A DNA stretch of 64,000 bases from contig DASVRT010000027.1 in the NCBI GenBank assembly GCA_036388475.1, positions 12,518-76,517 on the forward strand, written 5' to 3'. The translations under genes and the position numbers were made by a program. The notes beneath the pieces are model-generated. The model worked only from the letters and a program-made list of their open reading frames with translations, made no database searches and was not told the DNA's origin. Origin of the DNA: JALZHR01 sp036388475. GTDB taxonomy: Bacteria; Acidobacteriota; Blastocatellia; Pyrinomonadales; Pyrinomonadaceae. Within the stretch, counting starts at the first letter, position 1. Each line of letters opens with the position of its first letter. Shown one piece after another: positions 1 through 9,125 of the stretch.

Positions 1-2
1 AA

Positions 3-1166
3 AATGCGGCGGCGCAAAACCCCGGTGATTTGAAAATCGAAAACGAACTGGCGACGTCTTACCAAAAAATTTCTTCTTTAATCGCGCGCGCCGGAAATCA
101 ACGGGAAAGCTTCGAGTTTGCCGAAAAAGCCGTCGCGCTCGGCGAACGGCTCGCCGCCGCCAATCCGTCAGACAACGAACAGAGATTGAAATTAGCCGGA
201 TTTTATCTTTACCTGGGAGATAATCTGCCCGACGAATTCGGACACGAAGCGAGCATCGAGATTTATCAAAAAGGTTTGCGGATCGGCGAAGCCGCCTACG
301 AAATCGAACCCGAAAAAGCGCTTTCTCTGAGAAGAGTTACAGCCTTGACGCAGCGAATCGGCTTTCGTGATTTTTTGCTGGCGGAGAGCGCCGTCGCCGG
401 CGGAAACCGCGCTCAGGCGCTCGAATTTTATCAAATCAGCCGAACTTTTTATTATCGCTCGCACGAAACGGCTAAAAAACTTTTTGCTCTCGACGAGCAA
501 AACGCTGTTTACCGGCGCACTATGTCGAGCACCAAACTCAATCTTTCACAGGCACAGCGCGAGCTGGGCGAAACCGATGCCGCGCTCGCGGCACAGCGCG
601 AGGTTTTACGCGAGTTGTCACTCGTCGCCGAATCGGACGCGGCGAACATCGAGGCGAAAAATGATTTGGCGAGCGTTCACGACGACATCGCTCAAACATT
701 CGCGAGGCGCGGGCAATTCGCCGACGCTTTCAATCATTTTCGACAGGCTCACGCCTTGCTGGACACGGCAATCGAAAAAAATCCGAATAGCCGGGAGTTT
801 ATCATCAGTCGCTACAATTCCGTTACGCGCCTCGGTGACGCGCTCGCGGCAAGCGGTGATTATGAAGCGGCGATAAAAATTTATCAGTCCGGTTTCGAGC
901 GAATCAAACACGCGCCGATGCTCCAGGACGCGGCATCGCAGGCATTTTATGAAGGCAGCGCGCTGGAAAAAATCGGCGACGCGCTCGCCGCGCTCGCCGC
1001 AATGAAAAATGCGTCCGCCGCCCAACGCCAGGCGCATCTGGAACGGGCGCGCACAGCTTATCAAAAAGTCGTCGGACTCTGGCGGCAACCCGAATGCTGG
1101 CAAACAAACTTCGCCAAAAACGCGGGCAAGTTCGATTTTGTTTCTAAAAAGCTGGCTGACTTGTGA
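3..1166 (+). CDS. TPR-repeat protein, C-terminal part (5' end outside window)
   Basis: The reading frame is open from base 3, so the protein starts before the window; only about 387 residues are seen. They are alpha-helical with degenerate tetratricopeptide-like repeats (repeated ALE/ALA...Y patterns, for example around residues 20-60, 130-160, 190-290). The composition resembles the C-terminal TPR tail of acidobacterial Ser/Thr protein kinases, where the TPRs follow a kinase domain and a membrane helix, but no kinase motif is inside the window. The next gene is convergent. Function is therefore inferred from the repeat type only: a protein-interaction scaffold. Confidence 0.7.
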   Translation, partial: NAAAQNPGDLKIENELATSYQKISSLIARAGNQRESFEFAEKAVALGERLAAANPSDNEQRLKLAGFYLYLGDNLPDEFGHEASIEIYQKGLRIGEAAYEIEPEKALSLRRVTALTQRIGFRDFLLAESAVAGGNRAQALEFYQISRTFYYRSHETAKKLFALDEQNAVYRRTMSSTKLNLSQAQRELGETDAALAAQREVLRELSLVAESDAANIEAKNDLASVHDDIAQTFARRGQFADAFNHFRQAHALLDTAIEKNPNSREFIISRYNSVTRLGDALAASGDYEAAIKIYQSGFERIKHAPMLQDAASQAFYEGSALEKIGDALAALAAMKNASAAQRQAHLERARTAYQKVVGLWRQPECWQTNFAKNAGKFDFVSKKLADL

Positions 1167-1288
1167 GCAAAGAATTTCATCCGCGTGACGAAAAAGACGC
1201 TTCGATGAGAGCCGGCGGCAATTACTTGCTCCCCGGCTGGAACTTGTAAAATAAAAGCCTGCCGGTTAGCGCATCGCTTATGCACCGT

Positions 1289-3154
1289 TCACTGCCTCAA
1301 TCGAATTCCCGTGCCGCGCGGAAATCCCGGCGAAATCGTAATCGGGAGCCTGCCTTTAAAATCAATCTCGCCTAAAACGGCTCTGACGGTCGCGCGCTGC
1401 AAACTCGTCATATCGCCGTAGGCAACGACGTAGTTTTTGAATTCGGGAAAGCTTTTTAAAAGATACGGGTTGCCGAAGCTGATGCCGATTGTCTGCTGGT
1501 CGCTTTGCAGCAAATCGCGCAGAACGCGCGCGCCCGTATCGGGCAATCCGACCGAGTTTTTCGCGCCCGAGCGCACGCGCCCGTAAAGACCGGCGAGAAC
1601 GACGTCGCTGCGCTTCATACGGTCTTCAATCCGTTTGATTTCAACCGCCGTCGTGTTTTCGCCGATGATTCCGAAATCTATATTCTGCGGTTTTTGAAAG
1701 CTCTGGCGCAGCAGTCTTAAAAAACTCGTTCCCGCCGCGTTCGGATTTTCGCCGTTGGTGATAATCAAAACGAAAACTTTTTTCTCGCTCGCCGGCGAAA
1801 GCGGCAGCGCGTTTTCCTCGTTTTTCACCAGCGTTATCGCGCTTTCGGCAATCTCGGCGGTCAATTTTCGCGTTTCGCTGCTCGAAACAATCCGGTCAAT
1901 CGCGTCAATCGGCGTGATTTTATTTTTTTCCAGCCCGAGCTGATATTTCCACGCCAGCTGCTTGCGGACGGATTGATTGATTCTGTCTTCGGTCAGGCGT
2001 CCCGTGCGGGCGGCTTCTTTCAGACCGCGAATGGCGGCGTCCGGGTTCGCCGGTTTCAGCAAAACGTCGTTGCCGGCGAGCATCGCGCGGACGGCGGCTT
2101 CTTCCTGGTTGAAATAAAGCGTCAAGCCGCTCATATCCATCGCGTCGGTGACGATAAGTCCGTCGAAATTCATATCTTTACGCAGAATGTCGGTGATGAC
2201 GCTCGACGAAAGCGTGGCGGGCGTCGTCGTCCCGTCGGTGATAACTTCCGATTCCGTGTAAGTCGCTTTCACCGATTGTTTGAGCGGGCGCACGATGCCC
2301 GCGTCAATCTGCGGCAGGCTGATGTGCGAAATCATCACCGAGCCGACGCCCGCTTTGATTAATTCGCGAAACGGCGCAAATTCCGTTTGTTCCAGCCGCT
2401 CGCGCGAAAAATTAATGACCGGCAAGCCGCGATGCGAATCGACGTTCGTATCGCCGTGACCGGGAAAATGCTTCGCCGTCGCCAGCACGCCGTTTGTCTG
2501 CAAGCCTTCCATAAAAGCGATGGCAAAACGCGACACGTCCACGGGATTTTCGCCGTATGAGCGAACGTTGATAACGGGATTATCGGCGTTGTTGTTCACG
2601 TCAACGACGGGAGCGAAAATCTGCATCACGCCCAGCGCTTTTGATTCGCGCGCGACAATCTCGCCCTGACGACGCGCAAATTCCGGATTGCCCGTCGCGG
2701 CGACCGCCATATTCCAGGGGAAATTGACCGCGTCTTCAAAACGCATCGCGACGCCGGTTTCAAAATCGGCGGAAATCAGAAGCGGCGTTTCGGCAAGCTC
2801 CTGCATACGATTGACCAGATGCACGGTTTCATAAACGCCGCCGACGAAAACTATAATGCCGCCGACTTTGTTTTCCGTCACCTGCCGCTTTAATTCCTGA
2901 AACTCGTTGCTGTCCTGACTTAGAAAACGCGCGTTGATGCCGATATGCACGAGCTGACCGATTTTTTCGTCCAGACTCATTTTTTTGAGCTTTTTATCCG
3001 CCCATTTCCAGGCTTTTTCCGAAGGCTGAAAGCGGTTCCGGCTGACCGCTTTCTTATCTTTGGTTGAATAAAAAAGCGTCGACGCGAATGAAGTCGGGAC
3101 GAAGCTCAAAAGCAATAAAAGCGCGGCAGAAAATTTTAAAAAAGAAAAAAGCAT
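1289..3154 (-). CDS. nagZ: Exported glycoside hydrolase family 3, beta-N-acetylglucosaminidase
   Basis: A 621-residue protein with a hydrophobic signal peptide (residues 1-24, ending TSFA). The GH3 N-terminal barrel carries the NagZ signature KHFPGHGDTNVDSHRGLP near residue 228, which includes the His/Asp acid-base dyad of this family, and TDAMDM near residue 335, the catalytic nucleophile region. A second alpha/beta domain follows (about 400-620), as in the longer Bacillus-type NagZ. It would remove non-reducing GlcNAc from exported peptidoglycan fragments. The setting (SSS symporter, MurQ, sugar kinase, NamZ, NagA) supports MurNAc/GlcNAc salvage. Being exported, it acts outside the cytoplasm, unlike E. 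coli NagZ. Substrate is inferred from family and context. Confidence 0.88.
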   Translation of the reverse strand: MLFSFLKFSAALLLLLSFVPTSFASTLFYSTKDKKAVSRNRFQPSEKAWKWADKKLKKMSLDEKIGQLVHIGINARFLSQDSNEFQELKRQVTENKVGGIIVFVGGVYETVHLVNRMQELAETPLLISADFETGVAMRFEDAVNFPWNMAVAATGNPEFARRQGEIVARESKALGVMQIFAPVVDVNNNADNPVINVRSYGENPVDVSRFAIAFMEGLQTNGVLATAKHFPGHGDTNVDSHRGLPVINFSRERLEQTEFAPFRELIKAGVGSVMISHISLPQIDAGIVRPLKQSVKATYTESEVITDGTTTPATLSSSVITDILRKDMNFDGLIVTDAMDMSGLTLYFNQEEAAVRAMLAGNDVLLKPANPDAAIRGLKEAARTGRLTEDRINQSVRKQLAWKYQLGLEKNKITPIDAIDRIVSSSETRKLTAEIAESAITLVKNEENALPLSPASEKKVFVLIITNGENPNAAGTSFLRLLRQSFQKPQNIDFGIIGENTTAVEIKRIEDRMKRSDVVLAGLYGRVRSGAKNSVGLPDTGARVLRDLLQSDQQTIGISFGNPYLLKSFPEFKNYVVAYGDMTSLQRATVRAVLGEIDFKGRLPITISPGFPRGTGIRLRQ

Positions 3155-3390
3155 AAATATAAACCCGAAGAACCGGCACTTATCTGAAAATCACTCGGCG
3201 AGCCTGGCGGCAATATTTTGCGCTCTTTGCGGTTAATCTTTGAACGGAAAAATCAAACCGCAAAAGACGCAAAAAAATTTTCGCGAAGAAGGCAAAGAAG
3301 TATTTTTCAGATAACTTCAAATCTGACTTTTATAAAAACTGCAAAATCAAAATGCCGGAAAATAAAAAATCTATTCCGATTTAACCACGA

Positions 3391-4962
3391 TTAATTCGCA
3401 GGCGCGCCCGTTTTTGTTTCGGAAAAAATAAAACTCGCCAGCCACGCGACCAGAAGCGTGACCAGACTTCCGATCAGCACATACCAAGTGTAAGCGATCG
3501 GCGTGGCAAAGCGAATATAAAGCATCAGGACGATGCTCGCCGCCATTCCGACGAGCGCGGGCGTCTGCGTCACGCGTTTGAGAAAAGTTCCGACCAGAAA
3601 CACGCCCAGAATCGGACCGTTTATCAAAGACGCGACCGAAAGCGCCTGGTCGAGCGCCGAGCGCTGCTGCTTCATCATCGCCAGCGCGACCAGAATCTGG
3701 ACGATGCCGATTATCAAGGTCAGCCAGTGCGAGACTTTCAGATAATGTTTATCGGACAAATTCTGCCGGAACGGTTTGTATAAATCGTTAACGAAAGTCG
3801 CCGCAATCGAGTTTAAAGACGAAGACAAAGCCGCCGCGAAAATCGCCGCAACGACCAAGCCGCTCAAGCCGGTCGGCATATGTTTCGTTATAAAATCGGG
3901 AAAAACCTGGTCGCCGCCTTTAAACGGGTAAAAATTTGCCGCCGTCTGGGCAAACGCGGGTTCGGCAAAACATTTTGCGGCTTGTTCGGGATTGAGCTTA
4001 GCGCAGGCGTCGGCGACCTGATTGAAAAGCGGGTCCGCGTGCGGCGCGTAAAACGCGAAAAGCAAAACGCCGATAAATAAAAATCCGATGAATTGCCCCA
4101 AAACGACCGCGCCGCTCGACAAAAGCGCAAACGAAGCGCGGCTCGCCTTGTCCGTGCACAGATAGCGCTGGACGAGATACTGGTCTGTCCCGTGCGTGGA
4201 CATCGTCAGAAAACAGCCGCCGATTAGTCCGGACCAGAACGTAAAAGTTTTGGTCATATCGAAGGTGAAATCAAAGAGGCTGAATTTATCAAACTTCTGA
4301 CCGAGTTCGAGCGCGCCCGAAAAACCGCCTTCAATTTGATTTGACAGCACAATCGCCGCCGCCGCCGCGCCGCCGAGATAAATCGCCAATTGCACGACTT
4401 CGACCCAAATCACGGCTTCCATTCCGCCGTAATACGTGAAGATAATCATCACCGCGCCGAGCAGAATTATCGAGCCGACGACGACGTAACCGGCGTCGGT
4501 TTGCGGTTGAAATGCCGTATAAACGGCGGCGAGAACGATTGCCGTCAGCAGCAGCCGAATCCCGTCGGCGATATTGCGCATCACGACGAACAGCGCGGAC
4601 GCCAGCATTTTGACTTTGGTGCCGAACCGCTCGCCCAAAAGCTGGTAAACCGTCTGCAATTCGCCTTTGAAATAAAGCGGAATGAAAACGAGCGAAATCA
4701 CGACGCGACCGAGCATATAACCGAAAACGAGCTGCAAAAACTGGAAATTTCCGTTTTTGGCAAAAGCGATTCCGGGCACGGAGATAAACGTAATCGTCGA
4801 GGTTTCGGTCGCCACAATCGAAGCGGCAATCGCCCACCACGGCACGTTTCGGTCGCCGACGAAATAATCTTCCGTCGTTTCCTGCCGGCTCGAAAACCAT
4901 ACGCCGAACAGCGTGACGCCGATTAAATAGCCGAAAATAATGACTAAATCTAAAGTTTGCAT
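3391..4962 (-). CDS. Sodium:solute symporter (SSS family), probable amino-sugar importer
   Basis: About 523 residues with some 13-14 hydrophobic helices, the LeuT-fold SSS pattern. The N-terminus has the family motifs TTEDYFVGDRNVPWWAIAAS and ETSTITFISVPG. I chose the ATG at 4962 because the longer form adds a 12-residue leader not typical of SSS proteins. It lies between nagZ and murQ on the same strand, so it probably imports GlcNAc, MurNAc or their disaccharide with Na+. That would replace the MurP phosphotransferase of Bacillus: no PTS gene is present, and a separate sugar kinase lies downstream. The exact substrate cannot be read from sequence. Confidence 0.85.
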   Translation of the reverse strand: MQTLDLVIIFGYLIGVTLFGVWFSSRQETTEDYFVGDRNVPWWAIAASIVATETSTITFISVPGIAFAKNGNFQFLQLVFGYMLGRVVISLVFIPLYFKGELQTVYQLLGERFGTKVKMLASALFVVMRNIADGIRLLLTAIVLAAVYTAFQPQTDAGYVVVGSIILLGAVMIIFTYYGGMEAVIWVEVVQLAIYLGGAAAAAIVLSNQIEGGFSGALELGQKFDKFSLFDFTFDMTKTFTFWSGLIGGCFLTMSTHGTDQYLVQRYLCTDKASRASFALLSSGAVVLGQFIGFLFIGVLLFAFYAPHADPLFNQVADACAKLNPEQAAKCFAEPAFAQTAANFYPFKGGDQVFPDFITKHMPTGLSGLVVAAIFAAALSSSLNSIAATFVNDLYKPFRQNLSDKHYLKVSHWLTLIIGIVQILVALAMMKQQRSALDQALSVASLINGPILGVFLVGTFLKRVTQTPALVGMAASIVLMLYIRFATPIAYTWYVLIGSLVTLLVAWLASFIFSETKTGAPAN

Positions 4963-5164
4963 CGCTTTATTGATAAGAAAAAAAGAAACAATCCACAAAA
5001 GCCATTAGATTTTTTTATCTTGAAAAGCGGCTTTGGTCAAACGCGGGAATGCTTTTTATAGCTTAATTATTTATTTCGACATTTTTTATTTCGGTTTCGA
5101 AAAAATGATGCTCAAAATTTTCGATATCAAAACGGATAAACTCGAAGCCATTCCAACTTTAATT

Positions 5165-6067
5165 TTATTTACTGGATGTCTTGAGTTTTTGAATCGCCGT
5201 TTCAATCACGAAATTATTTTCCGTCAGAGCTTTTTCCGCCGTTTCGCGCGAAACATCAGCCTGCCGCATCACAATCGCCGCGCGCAAATCGCCGTTCGCC
5301 TCGTTTAATAAATTTTGCGCCGTCGGTTCGTCCGTATCGGTTTCCGTCATTAAAATTCGCACAGAGCGTTCTTTGAGCTTGGCGTTCGAGGATTTGACGT
5401 TCGTCATCCGATTGCCTTTGACGTAGCCGAGCCGAATCATCGCCGCCGTGGAAATCATATTCAGAATCATTTTCTGCGCCGTTCCGGCTTTCATTCGGGT
5501 CGAGCCGGTAATCGCTTCCGCGCCGACTTCCGCGACCAGCGCAATCTGCGCCGCTTTCGTTATCAAAGAGCCGGGAACGCAGGTGACGCAAGCCGTAAAA
5601 CAACCGCGTTCGCGCGCGTAATCAAGCGCTCCGATGGTGTAAGGCGTTCTGCCGGAAGCGGCGATTCCGACGACCGCATCTTTCGCCGTCAGCCCGCGTT
5701 TTTTCAAATCTTCCGCGCCCGCTTCGCGGTTATCCTCGCTCGCTTCCGTCGCTTTATAAAGCGCGTCGTAGCCGCCCGCGATAACGCCCTGCACCAATTC
5801 ATACGAAACGCCGTAAGTCGGCGGAATCTCGCTTGCGTCCAGCACGCCCAGCCGCCCGCTCGTTCCCGTTCCGACATAAAAAAGCCGCCCGCCGTTTTGC
5901 ATTCGTTCCACGATTTTATCAATGGCGGCGGCGATTTCCGGCAAGGCTTTTTCCACCGCCAGGGCGACTTTTTTATCTTCGGCGTTGATTAAACTAATCG
6001 CTTCGAGCGTCGAAACGCGGTCGATTTCGGTTGTCTTCGGATTTTCCTGTTCGGTAATCGGCAGCAT
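5165..6067 (-). CDS. murQ: N-acetylmuramic acid 6-phosphate etherase MurQ
   Basis: A 300-residue SIS-domain lyase that cleaves the lactyl ether of MurNAc-6-P to give GlcNAc-6-P and lactate in the cytoplasm. Visible hallmarks are GRLFYVGTGTSGRLGVLDASE (sugar-phosphate loop), ASEDNREAG carrying a catalytic Glu, GIAASGRTPY, and TGSTRMKAGTAQK. Length matches the family (about 300). It follows the sugar kinase and TonB-like genes on the same strand, with an 11-bp gap, so it is probably the third gene of an operon starting at 7982. The product feeds NagA, encoded at 15.8 kb. Confidence 0.96.
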   Translation of the reverse strand: MLPITEQENPKTTEIDRVSTLEAISLINAEDKKVALAVEKALPEIAAAIDKIVERMQNGGRLFYVGTGTSGRLGVLDASEIPPTYGVSYELVQGVIAGGYDALYKATEASEDNREAGAEDLKKRGLTAKDAVVGIAASGRTPYTIGALDYARERGCFTACVTCVPGSLITKAAQIALVAEVGAEAITGSTRMKAGTAQKMILNMISTAAMIRLGYVKGNRMTNVKSSNAKLKERSVRILMTETDTDEPTAQNLLNEANGDLRAAIVMRQADVSRETAEKALTENNFVIETAIQKLKTSSK

Positions 6068-6078
6068 TTTATATTTTA

Positions 6079-6999
6079 CTAGTAAAGCATAAAGCGATAT
6101 TCCACAATTTTGGTGACGCTGTAAGCTTTGCCGTCTTTGACGGCGGGTTCAAATTGAATTTGCTCGGCTGCCTGAATTGCGTTTCCGGTCAAGCCGAAAG
6201 GCAGTCTGGTAATTGGAGTAATCGTTCCGATTTGTCCGTTTTCCGAAAAAGTGACGCGCAGCTGAACGCTTCCGGTAATCAAAAAACGTCTGGCTAAATC
6301 CGTGTAACTGACGCGCGGTTTTGACAAAATTTTTAACGGCGATGTTTGCTCGGGCTGAATCGACGAAGGTTTCGGAACATTTATGCTTTCGCCGTCGCTT
6401 CGCGTCGTTCCGTCGCCGCTTCCCGTGCCGCCGCCCGGGACGGGAACTTTAATTTTATTCGTATTTTCGGGCGCGACCGGATTCGTGACAATCTGCGATT
6501 CGGTTTTTTCATTGATTTTGTCGGTAAATTTGATTGAATCGAAAAAGCGCTCGACATCGGCGCTGCTTTCGGTTTCGCTCAGCGTGTGAAACAGGTAAAT
6601 GCGTCGTTTGGCTTTTATTTCAAGAATTTTATTGTAAAAACCGTCGGCGTCGCGAAAAGTATAAACGACGCCGGAAAATCCCTGTATATCTTCCGCTTTG
6701 CTCGTCGCCGCATTAGTCTGAATAAACTCTCTAATCGAATCGAAAGGCGTTTGACTTTTTTCGCTCTCGGAATGAATGAAATAATAAGTTTTATCGAATA
6801 AAGCCGCGTAAAGACCGTGGATTAAATAACCTTTATGGTCGACCGCACTGCGGTTTGACGGAAATTTCGGAAACTCGACGGAAAATTCTTCCTGCGTCGG
6901 GCTGTAAATCTGCCGGTTTCCTTTCGAGACTTCGCTTTGCGAATAAGCGGTCGTCAAAAAAAGCGCGATTAATAAAGCAGCAAATAAAAATATCTTCAT
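6079..6999 (-). CDS. Exported protein with TonB C-terminal domain
   Basis: A 306-residue protein with a signal peptide or anchor (residues 1-20, LLIALFLTTAYS). The middle is a folded domain of unknown type, then a Pro/Gly/Ser-rich linker (about 175-215), then a TonB-type C-terminal domain (about 225-306: VSYTDLARRFLITGSVQLRVTF..., ending EYRFMLY). TonB-family proteins pass proton-motive energy to outer-membrane receptors. This one overlaps the kinase gene by 4 bp (ATGA) and is 11 bp before murQ, so it is co-expressed with the salvage genes. It may serve the receptor at 11.9-15.5 kb; that pairing is inference. Confidence 0.78.
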   Translation of the reverse strand: MKIFLFAALLIALFLTTAYSQSEVSKGNRQIYSPTQEEFSVEFPKFPSNRSAVDHKGYLIHGLYAALFDKTYYFIHSESEKSQTPFDSIREFIQTNAATSKAEDIQGFSGVVYTFRDADGFYNKILEIKAKRRIYLFHTLSETESSADVERFFDSIKFTDKINEKTESQIVTNPVAPENTNKIKVPVPGGGTGSGDGTTRSDGESINVPKPSSIQPEQTSPLKILSKPRVSYTDLARRFLITGSVQLRVTFSENGQIGTITPITRLPFGLTGNAIQAAEQIQFEPAVKDGKAYSVTKIVEYRFMLY

Positions 7000-7982
7000 C
7001 GTTTTCCTCCGTTTCTAAACTTCGCCAGAGCCATCTGCGCGGCGGCGACGGCGGGCGCAAATTTCGGCGCGGCGATAAAAGCTTTCGGCGCGATTTCGTG
7101 AACCGTTTCCAGCAGCGGCTGGCAAATCAATTCGCCCGCGCGGAAAATTCCGCCGACATAGCCGATTGGGAATTTTCGCCGCGTCATTTTTAATTCCTTA
7201 ATTACGGCTTTCGCCGCCAGACCGAGCTCGCGCCCGGCTTCTTCCAGAACGGCAATCGCCACGCGGTCGCCCGCCTGCGCCGTTTCGATGACAAAACGCG
7301 CAAATCCGGCGATTCTCGCATTATCAATCTGCGGCGCGTAAATCGCAACCGATAAATCTTCGAGCCGTCCGGCGCGAAAATAATCCACCGCCAAATCGCT
7401 GAGATTCGTCGATTGCCCGCGTCCGTCCGAAGCTTTGGCGACGGCTTGCAGCGCCCGCCGCGCAATGCCCGCGCCGCCGCCTTCGTCGCCCGCGAGCGGT
7501 CCCCAGCCGCCCGCGATGGCTTTTTCGTCTTTCGCGTTTTGTCCGATGCAGACCGAGCCGGTTCCGGCAATCACGCACAAACCTTCTTTGCCCTGCGTCG
7601 CGGCGAAAAGTGCGATTTCGGCGTCGGTGATGACTTCGACCGCCTTGACGCGAAGGCGTTCGGAAACGAGCCGCCGCAGAATTTGCCGCAAATCGGCGCG
7701 GCGGACGCCTGCCAGCCCGCATTCGATGGCGACGATATCGCCTTGATTTAATCCGGCATTGTCGCAGGCAGTATCGACCGCGGCGAAAATATTTGCCGCC
7801 GCTTTTTCGATTCCGACGCGCAAAGGATTCGACGCGCCCGCAAACGCTTCGCCGACGATGGTGTTTTCCGCGTCGAGCAAAACGATGTGAGTTTTCGTTC
7901 CGCCGCCGTCAACACCCAGAAACAGATTGTGAAAGTCACGAAAACGTTTCGACGAACGCTTTTTTGAAATTTGCGCGCTCAT
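6996..7982 (-). CDS. BadF/BadG/BcrA/BcrD-type sugar kinase (GlcNAc/MurNAc kinase)
   Basis: A 328-residue ASKHA-fold kinase. Phosphate 1 motif DGGGTKTHIVLLD near residue 24, a phosphate 2 motif around VIAGTGSVCIGQN, and an adenosine region near CVIAGTGS/GGWGPLAGDEGGGA match N-acetylglucosamine kinases of the BadF/BadG family, which include Clostridium MurK (phosphorylates both MurNAc and GlcNAc). It is first in a minus-strand operon with the TonB-like gene (4-bp overlap) and murQ. This makes MurNAc-6-P the likely product. Preference for MurNAc over GlcNAc is not readable from the sequence. Confidence 0.85.
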   Translation of the reverse strand: MSAQISKKRSSKRFRDFHNLFLGVDGGGTKTHIVLLDAENTIVGEAFAGASNPLRVGIEKAAANIFAAVDTACDNAGLNQGDIVAIECGLAGVRRADLRQILRRLVSERLRVKAVEVITDAEIALFAATQGKEGLCVIAGTGSVCIGQNAKDEKAIAGGWGPLAGDEGGGAGIARRALQAVAKASDGRGQSTNLSDLAVDYFRAGRLEDLSVAIYAPQIDNARIAGFARFVIETAQAGDRVAIAVLEEAGRELGLAAKAVIKELKMTRRKFPIGYVGGIFRAGELICQPLLETVHEIAPKAFIAAPKFAPAVAAAQMALAKFRNGGKR

Positions 7983-8207
7983 GGTTAGAATATTTTTAGA
8001 AATTTCTTCTTATATTTTAAACACGACTTGACATATAATGAAAACTAAAAGATTTTATCTAATCAATAAGTTATTTTGATATTTGTCTTTTTAGTCGTCC
8101 CTAGTCATTCGCCCGTTGTCCTTTCTTTGCCGGTTGAGTGTTTTTCAAAAGTTGATAGATATAAAACCGGCGAAGGACAAAGGGCAAATGACGAATGACC
8201 AAACTTT

Positions 8208-9125
8208 ATGGAAATCCGACAATTGAGAGCTTTCGTGGCAATCGCGGAAGCGAAAACTTTTACGGCGGGCGCTAAACGCGTCCACGTGACGCAGGCGGCA
8301 ATTTCGATGCAGATTCGGCAGCTCGAAGATGAAGTCGGCTTGCCGCTGTTTACGCGCACGCCGCGCCGCGTTTTGATGACCGAAGCCGGCGATTTGCTGC
8401 TGGAAAGAGCCCGAAAAATTCTGCGCGAGCACGACGCGGCGGTCGAGGAAATCGCCGAAATCGCGGGCGCGGAATACGGTCGCTTACGCATCGGCTCGGC
8501 TTCGGCGATGTTTACGACCAACCAGCTGCCGAAGATTCTGCAAAATTTAAAAACTAAATTTCCGAATGCCGTCGTCTCCGTCGCGTCGGGCACGAGCGCG
8601 GCGCTGGTGCAGAAAATTATGAACGGCGAAAGCGACGTCGCGTTTGTCTCGCTGCCGGTCGAAAACTCGAACATTCAAAGCGAGCTTTTATTCAGCGACG
8701 AGATTGTCGCCATCGCCAACCCGAAACATCCGCTCGCCAAACAGAAAGTTATCAGCGCGGCGGCGCTCGCCGGCGAGCCGTTAATCCTGGGCGAGCAGGG
8801 CGGCAACACGCGGCGGCAGATTGACGATTTCTTTTTGCAGGTCGGCGTCAAGCCGAACGTCGTGATGGAATTGTCGCGCCAATCGGCGATTAATCGAATG
8901 GTCGAAAATAATATGGGCGTCGGCATCGCCAGCGCGAAAACGGTCAAGCAGTCGGTCGCCGAAGGCAAATTCGTCGCCTGGTGGATTGAAGGCGCGACGA
9001 TGAACTGGGAACTCGGCTTGGCGCGTCTGCGCGGCGGCTATTTCTCGCCGATTGCGCACGAATTTGCCCGTCTCTGCCGTGAAAGCTTTGCGGAAAAAGA
9101 AAAGGAACTGAAAGCGAAAAAATGA
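8208..9125 (+). CDS. LysR-family transcriptional regulator
   Basis: A 305-residue LTTR. The N-terminal winged helix-turn-helix is clear (MEIRQLRAFVAIAEAKTF... AKRVHVTQAAISMQIRQLEDEVGLPLF), followed by a two-lobe effector domain (about 90-295). It is divergent from the kinase-tonB-murQ operon across a 225-bp spacer and overlaps the next gene by 4 bp (ATGA). That placement suggests control of the salvage genes, perhaps in response to a cell-wall sugar; the ligand is unknown. Confidence 0.92.
   Translation: MEIRQLRAFVAIAEAKTFTAGAKRVHVTQAAISMQIRQLEDEVGLPLFTRTPRRVLMTEAGDLLLERARKILREHDAAVEEIAEIAGAEYGRLRIGSASAMFTTNQLPKILQNLKTKFPNAVVSVASGTSAALVQKIMNGESDVAFVSLPVENSNIQSELLFSDEIVAIANPKHPLAKQKVISAAALAGEPLILGEQGGNTRRQIDDFFLQVGVKPNVVMELSRQSAINRMVENNMGVGIASAKTVKQSVAEGKFVAWWIEGATMNWELGLARLRGGYFSPIAHEFARLCRESFAEKEKELKAKK

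Noticed and set aside
1505..2362. Plus-strand open frames across nagZ
   Set aside because: They lie antisense to a gene with strong family motifs; GC-rich codon structure produces such shadows throughout the window.
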